From NCBI GenBank assembly GCA_038503065.1, contig JBCAMK010000020.1:1488001-1552000 (forward strand): a DNA stretch of 64,000 nt, read 5' to 3'. Every line of letters begins with the position of its first letter. Position 1 is the stretch's first letter. Made by a program: the position numbers and the translations under genes. The stretch is from Paragyromitra xinjiangensis (Eukaryota > Ascomycota > Pezizomycetes > Pezizales > Discinaceae). This document shows, one piece after another, positions 55,360-64,000 of this stretch. Under the pieces are notes generated by a model that searched no databases, was not told the DNA's origin, and worked only from the letters and a program-made list of their open reading frames with translations.

Positions 55360-57751
55360 TTTGGCTGAGACGAAGAACTTTTGCCTCACGGTCGGATGTT
55401 GGTAGGGTAGCAATATTCTGGACGAAATGGCCCAAAGGTAGATGTAGGATTTGGGTGTGACCTTATAGTTCTGGCAGGGAGGGTCCTTGGAGGTGATGCC
55501 TTGTAGCCATACCCGTATTTGACGGACGCGTTTGAGGCGGGCTATCTCTGCGCCCCACATGCACTTCCGGGTCTCGAAAGCTTGGCATTGACCAAACAAG
55601 TTGAAGGTGTGCAAAATGAGCATCGATCGGATATTGTTATCGATAAAAGCAATTTTGAGGCTGTGTGGGATGTGATGAGGCTCTAAATGCCAGGGCTAAA
55701 TGGGACTAGCTAGAATTGGTGGGTATAAAGTCAGAGGTCGAGGAGGAGTCAACACGTTGAAGAAGTGAAGCCTTGCTTTCTTTCTGTTCTATTCCGTCTG
55801 TTCAATCGCAACCAACTTGTTATCTCAGCTTAGTCCCATTCGCTGTAACTGAGAGAATATAGTAGCCAATGTCATAGGATAGCCATACTCCGCTGGTAAT
55901 CTATATTTTGCTGTAGCGAGGCTGCAGGCTTGAATGGAGAGACGAAATAAATCATGGCGGAGGATATACTATAGTCGCTTAGGGGATGGGGATGGAAAAC
56001 AAGGGTTTGGCCTTCAGCTAATCTCTATATTGCGGCTCAACAAACCTTATAGCCTAATTTATGTACAAAATCAATCAGAGAGAACAGAATGAGATGCAAT
56101 ACAAAGGAATAAATAAACTGTACATAAAAAGAAATAGGGAGATGGGCATTCGATTGCTAAGCGACTGGACTGTGGAGATGGAACATCGGGATTTGCCGCT
56201 CTGTGGGGAAACTGTGGGGTCTGTTCCATCTCGCTAAATCAACTTACCACATGATAGACTCGAACATCAGAACCTCAATCCTGCTCACTCGTATCTTTCT
56301 ACAAGAGGAGCTCGGTAGGTGAATATGCAAAGAGCCGTACATGTAAATGCTGGGTTGGGGTTGAATTGGGGTTTTACCACCAAGATGGCTCCGGTGCGTA
56401 TATAGCCATAATCGTCCTAACTTCTTCTTGGGATGCCATAATTCCGGTTGCATGCGGGGTTTTTGTTCCTTACGAACAAACCCCCTCCAACTTTTTCTTA
56501 GTGCGAGTGATACTCCATGATTATTAGATTACACATCCTGAAGCATGCGTAAGGAGTTCTTGAGGGTACTCGTGCTGCTGAAAAGTCTTCGTGTCACGTG
56601 CAGAATAACTGCCAGTGATTGGAGTTTAACTGCACGTTATCTATCACGTGACACGAAGACTTTTCGGCAGCACGAGTACTCTGACATAATTAGATATCAC
56701 AACTGGTCGTAGAACCCCTTCGAACATCAAATTTAATTGCGCATACGTGTGCTACCGATGAAACCTAGTTGGTGTTGGCGGGGGTTCTCGGTATTCGCTA
56801 CCGCCCTAGTGGTTGAGACATGCATTGGTGCGTGATGTCACAAACCTTTCCCCTCCCGCCAGCTGGCTCAATACCTGTCCACCCATCTGGCGATGGAACC
56901 TGATAAGGGTAGCGAGTTTTGCTCGCCTTCCATTCGAATATCCCTACCAGTGGGTTATAGCTATGAATAAGTACTCGAGACTGATTTGTTCGAATGAGCC
57001 GCAAATCTGACGTGGTTCACGTGCCCAATACGGCACAGAACGCACCTCAACAGGTTGTGCGTGAAGCTATGCTTCCACGACCATCACTTCCGAATCGCTT
57101 CCAGCATGTATAGGTCTATTTGATCTCTCTCATCAAGCAACGTCTTCGGATGGATAGAATTTCTAGGAGCTCTTTGTGGGGATTCTTTGTGTTGGGCTGG
57201 TTGCTATCGCGCTTAACTTTGTTGACAAGATAGGTCAGTACTCTTCTCTGGCGATCGAGAATGATTCGCAAAGAACTTTATTTCGCCTTGGTGCCAAATA
57301 CTGAAGCCATGTGTCACACGTCCTAAAGAAGACATTTAGGATAGGTACCTTACACGAATCCCAGCTGAAAAAGGCTTCAGAGCCAATGAATCGAGTTTGG
57401 TCATCTCTTTATGGCGTGGACTGGCCAACAATCCTCCCTGGTCCTTGTCTTTTGTGTATGTGTGGTGTTTATCAACTGTGCCCTGGGAAAGGTACTCGAA
57501 TGCTATTGCTGGGGCTCTTAGGGCTGATGCAAAAGCATAACAAAAATGACAGTTGTCAACCTTCTGCGCCTCGATGTAAACAATCTCCTCTACTTTCTAT
57601 CTGAGCATTCCCTTCCTTCCTTTTATCTGGTGCACATCCTCGAAACTTCAAAACCTCAGGCCCAGGAGAATACATATAAAGCTACTATTTCCGAATCTGG
57701 GTAGCCTGATCCAACAGCCAACACCTTTTTTTCGAACACTAGCCTCTCTAG
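55360..57751. other. Intergenic with a palindromic element
   Basis: About 2.4 kb. Apart from the open 5' extension to 55623 and the hairpin element at 56569..56676, no gene or repeat is recognised. Confidence 0.45.
56569..56676. mobile_element. 108-bp hairpin MITE candidate
   Basis: Arms of 32 bases (56569..56600 and 56645..56676) are reverse complements with one mismatch, beginning CTCGTGCTGC and ending CGTGTCACGTG next to a 44-base spacer. The single difference is a C/T transition. TA flanks both ends (56567-56568 and 56677-56678), consistent with a Tc1/mariner-type target duplication. Confidence 0.7.
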
Positions 57752-58777
57752 ATGGCTAGCTATAGTGGTCCGAACCGTTCCTCCGGTGATCGGAATAATT
57801 ATTCTCAAGACCCCTTCTCTGATGGTCAAAACCGTTCATCAGGCGATCAAATTCATCCGGTTCAAGGTGGATCTCATTCAGACTCCCCTGGTGACCAGAA
57901 CCGCCCCCCAGGCGACCAAAATCGCCCTTCCCGAGATAGGTCACGTTCCCCCGGCGGTCAATATAATTCCTCTCGCAATCGATTCGGTTTTGGTGGTGGT
58001 CGAAACCGTCCTCCTGGCGATGAGAACCGTTCCTCTCGGTTTTCTCTCGCGGTCATCCTCCCTCTGTTCGTTATTATCTTGATAGCCCTTTCATTTGCCC
58101 TGGCAATTGCAACTGCGGCTTCCCCTCGCTGGGCATCTAAGCGTGCCTATTCTAATAGCAGCGACCTTTCGAGTTACCTAGGTGTGATTCACCGTAATCC
58201 ATTTAGCTCTTGCATTATCTCGCTGAGCCCCCCTGGTTCTTCATCGCAAGCGGATAATCAAACTTGTATTTCACCACAATACGACACGAGCGTAGGAGGC
58301 TTGACCTATAATCTCGGCTGGGATACGCCATTACTATGCGATACTCTCAAACTGACGAGTAACCTCTTGATAGCTGGATGCGTGTTACTGGGCGTGGCAC
58401 TTATCGTATCTCTAGGGCTATTCGCCTTCGGAATTCTCACTCCCGCCTCTGCTGAACCCGGAGCTGGCGCAACTTCTCGACTGAGATTCTTCGGGCATTC
58501 GCTGGGCGCCGGACCTACTTCTTTTGTCGCTCTTTTCCTGTTCCTTCTTGTCATCCCTGCAGCATTTTGCATTGCTATAGCACAGCTTTTGGGAGCTTGG
58601 GCTCTTCTTACGCTCCAGCTCCCAAATGCGAGGTTCGGAAGGCCAGGAACCCCGAGTTTTCTTGGGGCGTGGTATGCAGATCAGGGATTATCGTTGGCAG
58701 CAGCAGCTTGGGTGTGTGCGGGGTTCGGGGCATTGTTCGTTCCGCTTGCGTGGAGGTTGCCGAGGGGTTATCTTTGA
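57752..58777 (+). CDS. Four-span membrane protein with repetitive hydrophilic N-terminus
   Basis: Intronless, 341 aa. Residues 1-100 are very hydrophilic, with irregular repeats of the type NRSSGD/NRPPGDQ (for example QNRPPGDQNRPSRDRS). Four hydrophobic segments follow: about 103-127 (VILPLFVIILIALSFALAIAT), 207-232 (LLIAGCVLLGVALIVSLGLFAFG), 258-285 (FVALFLFLLVIPAAFCIAIAQLL) and 315-333. The loop between spans 1 and 2 has Cys residues (SSCIISLSPPG, NQTCISP) and Asn-linked sites, as in SUR7/PalI-type fungal tetraspan proteins. The assignment to that superfamily rests on topology only. Start: the ATG following CTCTAG is the first in the frame. No operon-like partner. Confidence 0.75.
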   Translation: MASYSGPNRSSGDRNNYSQDPFSDGQNRSSGDQIHPVQGGSHSDSPGDQNRPPGDQNRPSRDRSRSPGGQYNSSRNRFGFGGGRNRPPGDENRSSRFSLAVILPLFVIILIALSFALAIATAASPRWASKRAYSNSSDLSSYLGVIHRNPFSSCIISLSPPGSSSQADNQTCISPQYDTSVGGLTYNLGWDTPLLCDTLKLTSNLLIAGCVLLGVALIVSLGLFAFGILTPASAEPGAGATSRLRFFGHSLGAGPTSFVALFLFLLVIPAAFCIAIAQLLGAWALLTLQLPNARFGRPGTPSFLGAWYADQGLSLAAAAWVCAGFGALFVPLAWRLPRGYL

Positions 58778-59429
58778 ATTTAATTAGTTATCCGTGTTGA
58801 TAGGGGATTGGGTTTTGCGCTATGGTATAATGAGTCTTACGAGTAATGTTTGTATAGTATGATAACGATGAGCTAATGGGATGAAGCGTGAGAAGTATTA
58901 TTCATGGCCATAAATAAGATTGAAGAATTGGGTGGGCTTTAGGCACCTGAGTAGCTATAGTAGTTCAAATAGAAGCACAAAAAATCACTCGACGATCGAG
59001 TGGGAATTTGTAACCTCTATACATCCCCTACACTGTCACCCGCACGGCTCCTGTCTTTTGGCGACTCCGAATGCTCAATCTCTCAACCACAAAAATTGAT
59101 AATTTACAGGGATTAAATAGGAGTATCTACAAGGCATGGGAATCATAAAAATTTTGTTTAGGGGTTTGACAAAGTGGCTGATTGAAGGTTGCGTATTTTC
59201 ACCTAGTTTTAGGTGGTTATTTACCTACTTCCCGGCCCCTGCTAAACTCCTCCTCCACCTACATAGGAAACAATCCCTTCGGGTACCACTTATATAAATT
59301 GGTAGATGAGATCCAGGGCTCACTCCACAGGGTGGAAGTTTAGTATTTTTGGTGACTTTAGCTCTCTTGAACTAGGGTGGTGTTTCGAGATCGGCGATGT
59401 TTCGTTTCGTACTGCGCTGGCCATGGGGT
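58778..59429. other. Intergenic, no supported gene
   Basis: 650 bp with stop-rich frames and no visible repeat. Confidence 0.5.
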
Positions 59430-60250
59430 CTTGGTACTCCTCCTCCTCCTCTCTCAATTGAAGCCCAAGCAAGATCTAATCGGAAATCCAGGTGGTCCAT
59501 CTCTTTCCCAGGATGCTCATCCCAGTAGATGATAAAAGCATTAATAATATAGCTGTTTCTAGAGCTCAGTAGAACAGAGGATACCAGTTTCTTCTTGATG
59601 TCAACCGGGTATCATAATAGGTATAGTGCTGGTCAGCTACAACTACCCCAACCTTATTTAGGTTGTAGGCTAGGATAGTAATTGGTACTAGGATGTCTAG
59701 TAACTTATTATCCTGATAGAACTCGCTGGCTACTGCTCCATTTGTACTTTTCATTCCTGGGTTCCAACATGGCTTCAAATCTTGTTTTTTCAGCAAGTGG
59801 GTAGTTGACATTATTGTAACGGGTGCATTATGGATCCACAGTGGAAAACTAACTGTATCCTTTACTGCTCTACTTCGGAATAGATAAGGCAGCTTGGACT
59901 TTTGATTGACAGGTTTGAACTGCTCAGGAAAGCCCTTGAGATTTCTCTTAGCTGTACCACAATGTAACTACCGCCCCGAACCTCGGGTGGTCACACTAAC
60001 ATAGCAAAGCCAGGCCTTCCCGAATAGGCAGTACAGACATTTTACTACTAGTATACTTAGTAGCCGTTCTATGAAGCAAGTAAACCGATCGTGATGGTTC
60101 TGAAATGTAGTGGATAACTGTAAGAATAACTGAGTTGATACCGAACTAACTACCAGAATCCTCCTGAATATATACACTTCAGTTGCCATAGAATACTTCC
60201 TCCCGAGATACAAAGAGAATATGCCCGTTGGGCAAATACAAGTCAAACAT
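59430..60250 (-). pseudogene. PiggyBac-type transposase relic
   Basis: Read on the minus strand, the sequence has the order of a PiggyBac (DDE_Tnp_1_7) C-terminal half: GTAKRNLKGFPEQFKPVNQK, then WIHNAPVTIMSTTH, then MKSTNGAVASEFYQDNK, then VVVADQHYTYYDTRLTSRRNWYPLFY. After a frame change it reads NSYIINAFIIYWDEHPG and HLDFRLDLAW. A TAG near 59970, a TGA at 59566-59568 and at least one frameshift break it. The stops are compatible with RIP-type transitions. No terminal repeats were located. Confidence 0.65.
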
Positions 60251-60839
60251 CTGCCGGCCTAAAGTCTATCCGCTTATTCCAATAGCCAAGTATTCTGTGA
60301 CATTACTTCGTAGTACAATGGGTGAGAGCACCTCATTCCAACGGATGATAGACTGGAAGGTGGCATATGTTACTCGTAGATGGTATAGACTGATATATGG
60401 GCTGCGCGAAGAACTAGCTAAACTATTAAAAGGCCCTCCTTATAGGCTGTTCCCCCGGCCTCTATAACAGGGCGAATAACAAGACATGACTCATACCTAT
60501 GAGCCAGTCAACTACGCGATAACTATTGCGTGGGATTGGTCCTAAAACCCTATAGCTAGGCGGAGGAGGAGAACTTGTTCCCACGCACATGCCTGTACCT
60601 GCAGCTGCTGCATGTGCAGAAACGCCCCTAACCGTAGGGCTCATCAATTGTGCCACGGGTATAATTGCAAAAGTCAGGAAAGTACAAAGCCTTGTCATCA
60701 CTAGGCTCCGGTTCTGCAACGACCCGAACTCTCTATTTGTCCCGACCTTCGATTCGCGCGCCCGAGTGGGAACCTATGAATCTCCCGAGGCGCAGCAAAG
60801 CATGCCCACGCACCCTGTGCCACAGCGCCAAATAATTCG

Positions 60840-61990
60840 CCTATTTCGAGGTCTATTTGCTGCCAATTTGGAGCTCTATTTCGAGCTTATTCGGCGCCGT
60901 GGCGTATGGCTAGGAACTCCGAACCACCCATTTTGCGCGATTGCGGGAATCAGCCACAGCAGGGAGGGTCGACTAAAGCAGGTCCACTGTCCTAGAGTGC
61001 ATGGTAAAAATCGTAAATCTCCAAGTTGGTGTCGCCAGAGTGAATCAAGAAATTGGCATATCTACCCTTCGATTGTCTAATCTATTGCCTATATGTACAT
61101 GTTGACTTGACCTACCTGCATAACAAAAATCGTATATCTATAACCTATTGTCGCCATTCTGCGTAGCGGGAATTGCCTATATACCTCTCCAATGTCCCAG
61201 CCCACTCGGACGCAGCATTCCTGCCTGAACGAGCTCTGCCAGCGCGCCGAAGTCGCTGCCAATTCCGGGCCAAATACGCTGCCAATTCCGAGACCTATTC
61301 AGAGTCGAATTCGCTGCCAATTCCGAGCTTATTCCGCGCCGTGGCGTATGGAAAAGAACTGGTTTCGAGCTACCCTAAGAGCGCGATCGGGAAATCTACA
61401 TAGCTTGGATGGGTGCTGTGCCTGTAGGTCAATTGTCAAGCCCTGCATACCAAAAATCGGAAAGGTACTTCCTTCTGTCGTCATTCTGCATTGCAAAAAT
61501 CGTATATATACATGCAGATGTCGCCAGGGTACACAGCCTACAGCCAAAAGTAGGTCTGCCAGGCGCCCAAACTTGCTGCTGCGCGCTGTGGGAAGCATGT
61601 GATCGGGGGTTGATCCGGGAGTCGATTCGGCAGCTGATTCAAAGTCGATTCAGGAGTCGATTCGGAGTCGATTCAGCAACTGATTCGGAGACTGTTTCAC
61701 TGCTGGGGAGCAATAGGATGCGCCCGAAACGCATGAATATCAGCTAGCCTAGCAGATCCAAGAGGCGCGTACCGAAGTGCCAGTGAGATCCCGCGAGCTG
61801 GGAAGCGCGTGGAGGTGGACTGTGGGACGTGAGGCAGTCGATTTAGGAGTCGTGCGGCCCGCTGTCTCCAGCCTGCAGACTAAAGTCGCCAATCTACATG
61901 TGGATATTCGTCAGTCTGCATAGTAAAAGTCGGATCTCCACCTACTCCTGTCGCTATTCTGCATTGCTGAAGTCGCCGTGGATTCGCTTG
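60840..61990. repeat. Degenerate tandem repeat / satellite region
   Basis: Six diverged copies of a TGCATNNNAAAAATCG core start near 60998, 61117, 61443, 61486, 61918 and 61960. Most are followed or preceded by GTCGCCATTCTGC-like sequence. CGCTGCCAATTCCG recurs three times at about 61254-61325. A GAGTCGATTCGG-like 12-mer recurs at 61614-61700. The block around 60840-60910 reappears diverged at 61290-61352 (GAGCTTATTC...CGCCGTGGCGTATGG), implying a larger duplication of about 450 bp. No coding sequence is supported. Confidence 0.55.
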
Positions 61991-62715
61991 GGAGAGAAGT
62001 TTGAGTAGGGGTGGGTGGATTACCTATTAGGCGGGCGTTGCGCCACCAAGCCACCACCACACCCCACCCACTTTGGAAGCGACGAGATCTTTAAATCCTC
62101 CACTTCAACAGCAGAATTAGAGGTAAAGAATTACTCCAATTGCGAATCCAAAGGCATAGGCCGATTCAGCTCGGCAAGTGCTATCGATCGGTAGTCTAGA
62201 ATTATCAACACTTGCCAAAAGTTGAACCCACCACGTGTAATTGGGGGTAGTCGAGATATATCCCAGAACAAGTCATAGGGCATTTGGGCTAGGCCTCCTA
62301 GAAGGGTAGGACTGCAGGCTGCAGATACTCGTTCTAGCAACGCTCTGATTCGGTGTTGGAAATAATTCGAATAATTCGGTGGCGCCTGCAGGTTTTGGCT
62401 CAGGCTAGTCAAGACTGCAGCTCTTTTTCGACTGCGCTAGACTTTAACTTTTTCACGCGTTCTTAGCCCTTTCGAGCTCAGCTATCTATCATTTCCACGA
62501 TGTGCTAGCCCTACCCCCCAACTTTGCCCGTTTCCACTGTATAATCAAACAACAAAAAATCCGTATAATCAACTCATGCAGCTGTGAGGCGTGTATATTC
62601 TCTTATATCTTAGGAAACATGCACTGACAAAGGTACCAATCATGGAAACAAAATAAATGACAGCACTTGGACCTGTTGTCCTACAAAGAAGAAACACAAT
62701 GGTTAAGCCATAACC
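61991..62715. other. Intergenic with an unassigned 93-codon frame
   Basis: A minus-strand frame at 62131..62412 starts at ATG (MTSLSQNLQAPPNYSNYF) and ends DSQLE. No family is recognised, and its position beside degraded repeats makes a relic more likely than a gene. Confidence 0.3.
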
Positions 62716-63363
62716 CTACTCTTCGCTGCCGTCACAAGATCCAAAGAGGTCTTTAATCACTGCCCATGCACTCACAAAAAAACCCTTAACTACCTGAGCA
62801 GCCTTCTTCAACCCCTCCCACGCCATTGCGATTAAGAGCATTATACCTTTCAAGGCTGCAAAAAGCGCCTGTTTTGCCTTCTGTAAGAACGCCCTAATAC
62901 CGCTGAAAATATCTTTCCATGCGCTGACAACCACTTCCGCTTCGTCTGCAGATACAGAATCAACTAGGTCATGTAGTTCTTGACGTTGGACCTCGAGAGC
63001 GTCGCGTTCCGTGGTCTCGGCTTCATCCAGTATATTGTCTAAACTCCGTTTCAGTCCCTCCTTGCGAAGATTTTCACTTTTGAGGGCTTGCGCCTTCTCA
63101 ATAGCTTCATTGGCTCCGGACTGGCGGCTTTTCATATATTTCGTTGAAATTGCCTTCAGCTTCTCGTTCACGTCTTCTGGAAGTTTGGCCAAGCTCTGAG
63201 ATTGGATTGTGGGGCTTCGACTGAGGGCCTGGTGCCCGTAGGGTAAACTTAGGCTATTCTCTGTGCCAAAATTGGGGTTGGATGATTCGTATCCGGTAAG
63301 GTGACGTTCCCACGCGTGTGGATCATGGTATTGATACATTGTCAATACTCTAAGGATATTCAT
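62716..63363 (-). CDS. Orphan protein with coiled coil and amphipathic/hydrophobic C-terminus
   Basis: Intronless frame of 215 aa; an alternative start at 63339 (MYQYHDPHAWERHL) fits at least as well as the upstream Met. Residues ~60-135 are charged and helical (SLAKLPEDVNEKLKAISTKY...AIEKAQALKSENLRKEGL), likely a coiled coil. Residues ~150-210 consist of consecutive helices rich in Ala, Val, Trp and Lys: WKDIFSGIRAFLQKAKQ, ALFAALKGIMLLIAMAWEGL and VVKGFFVSAWAVIKDLFG. This pattern is compatible with membrane association or a helical bundle. It ends with an acidic SCDGSEE. I recognise no family, and no partner gene is adjacent. Confidence 0.6.
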   Translation of the reverse strand: MNILRVLTMYQYHDPHAWERHLTGYESSNPNFGTENSLSLPYGHQALSRSPTIQSQSLAKLPEDVNEKLKAISTKYMKSRQSGANEAIEKAQALKSENLRKEGLKRSLDNILDEAETTERDALEVQRQELHDLVDSVSADEAEVVVSAWKDIFSGIRAFLQKAKQALFAALKGIMLLIAMAWEGLKKAAQVVKGFFVSAWAVIKDLFGSCDGSEE

Positions 63364-64000
63364 TAGAAATTTGAAGCAAGAGACGAGGGTACATGGGTGG
63401 CTTACGCGTTTGAAGAGAGATAGAGAATAAGGAGAAAGTTTTCGCTGTGGTTTGGATCTAAAAGAAAGAACTATAATACCCCCAGGACATATGAACCCGT
63501 ACTTATTAGATAGTCAGCTGTAGGTGTGGTACCACCACAGTAGCCAATACGATATTATTTCACTGCGGCAGGTTTAATGAAGTACCACGCCAAATAAATT
63601 ACAAAACCCTTATGTGATACTTCTGACTAAAACTGCTGTGATAAGGATTTTCCCAATCCCAGCTGAGATTACATAGCTATAGAGGGGTTCAGATTGCGGG
63701 ATGAGGAGATTCATGTTGGTCCTGTAGAAACCGTACGATTGCCGGGAGATATCAAAGTTGTTGTTTATACTAGCTGCATAAGCACTCAGTCCTCAGTGTT
63801 TCAATTTCACCTGGTCCATTTTGCGGTGCTCGGGCTACATCGGGCTCTGGGGGCTGTAGTTGTATTTGCGACTTGTATCAGGAGTGGTCATTGCATTCTC
63901 TGAGAATGATGCCGTAAGCTACAGGCTTCTGATCCATCTTGGGGATAGGGATAAACAGTCTAAGATATGTGGGAATGCGCTCCAGGCTATTTTAAGTGGT
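63364..64000. other. Right edge, no supported gene
   Basis: About 640 bp including the upstream region of the 215-aa gene. A plus-strand 69-codon frame (63694..63903) has no recognisable features. Confidence 0.45.

Noticed and set aside
55360..55623. 88-residue N-terminal extension of the DUF6601-like protein
   Set aside because: The open frame exists, but the sequence is unlike the family, whose members start shortly before the HLWWAGR block.
61250..61700. Possible CRISPR-like array
   Set aside because: Units are irregular in length and sequence, without regular spacers, and the genome is fungal; this is degenerate tandem repeat.

Overview
The window is nuclear DNA from a filamentous ascomycete (Pezizomycotina; a leotiomycete-like fungus is a guess that the sequence cannot prove). 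The support is short GT...AG introns of about 50 bp with CTAAC/CTAAT branch sites, fungal-type quinate genes, HET-domain proteins, a NACHT-ankyrin NLR, and C-to-T-rich relics that look like repeat-induced point mutation (RIP).

1-14.6 kb is an aromatic-acid catabolism block: a mitochondrial SCOT-type CoA-transferase (5' part only), catabolic type II 3-dehydroquinase, 3-dehydroshikimate dehydratase, a shikimate/quinate dehydrogenase paralogue, a fused type I dehydroquinase/shikimate dehydrogenase gene with a broken linker, a quinate permease and quinate dehydrogenase. Together they import quinate and convert quinate or shikimate to protocatechuate; the CoA-transferase would act at the 3-oxoadipate end of the same route. 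No activator gene (qutA/qa-1F) is visible, but a near-perfect match to the QA-1F operator lies between two divergent genes at 7109. A divergent pair at 35.7-38.2 kb, a SnoaL/NTF2-fold protein and a catechol/hydroxyquinol-type intradiol dioxygenase, adds a second ring-cleavage function.

14.9-35.5 kb is an accessory island. It holds two paralogous three-helix membrane proteins and four large paralogous HET-domain proteins that share a roughly 400-residue Cys/His-containing N-terminal region. One HET gene is cut by a 459-bp TA-flanked MITE near its 3' end. The island separates the two metabolic segments.

38-64 kb is gene-poor and accessory: a BIM1/X325-like copper-site GPI protein with a 6-nt microexon, a 1797-residue NACHT/28-ankyrin NLR with membrane segments at its C-terminus, a DUF6601-like membrane protein, a tetraspan protein, an orphan 215-aa protein, a PiggyBac transposase relic, three more short TA-flanked inverted-repeat elements or candidates (two in this segment, one at 18 kb), and a degenerate satellite at 60.8-62 kb. 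No tRNA, rRNA or CRISPR array was recognised.
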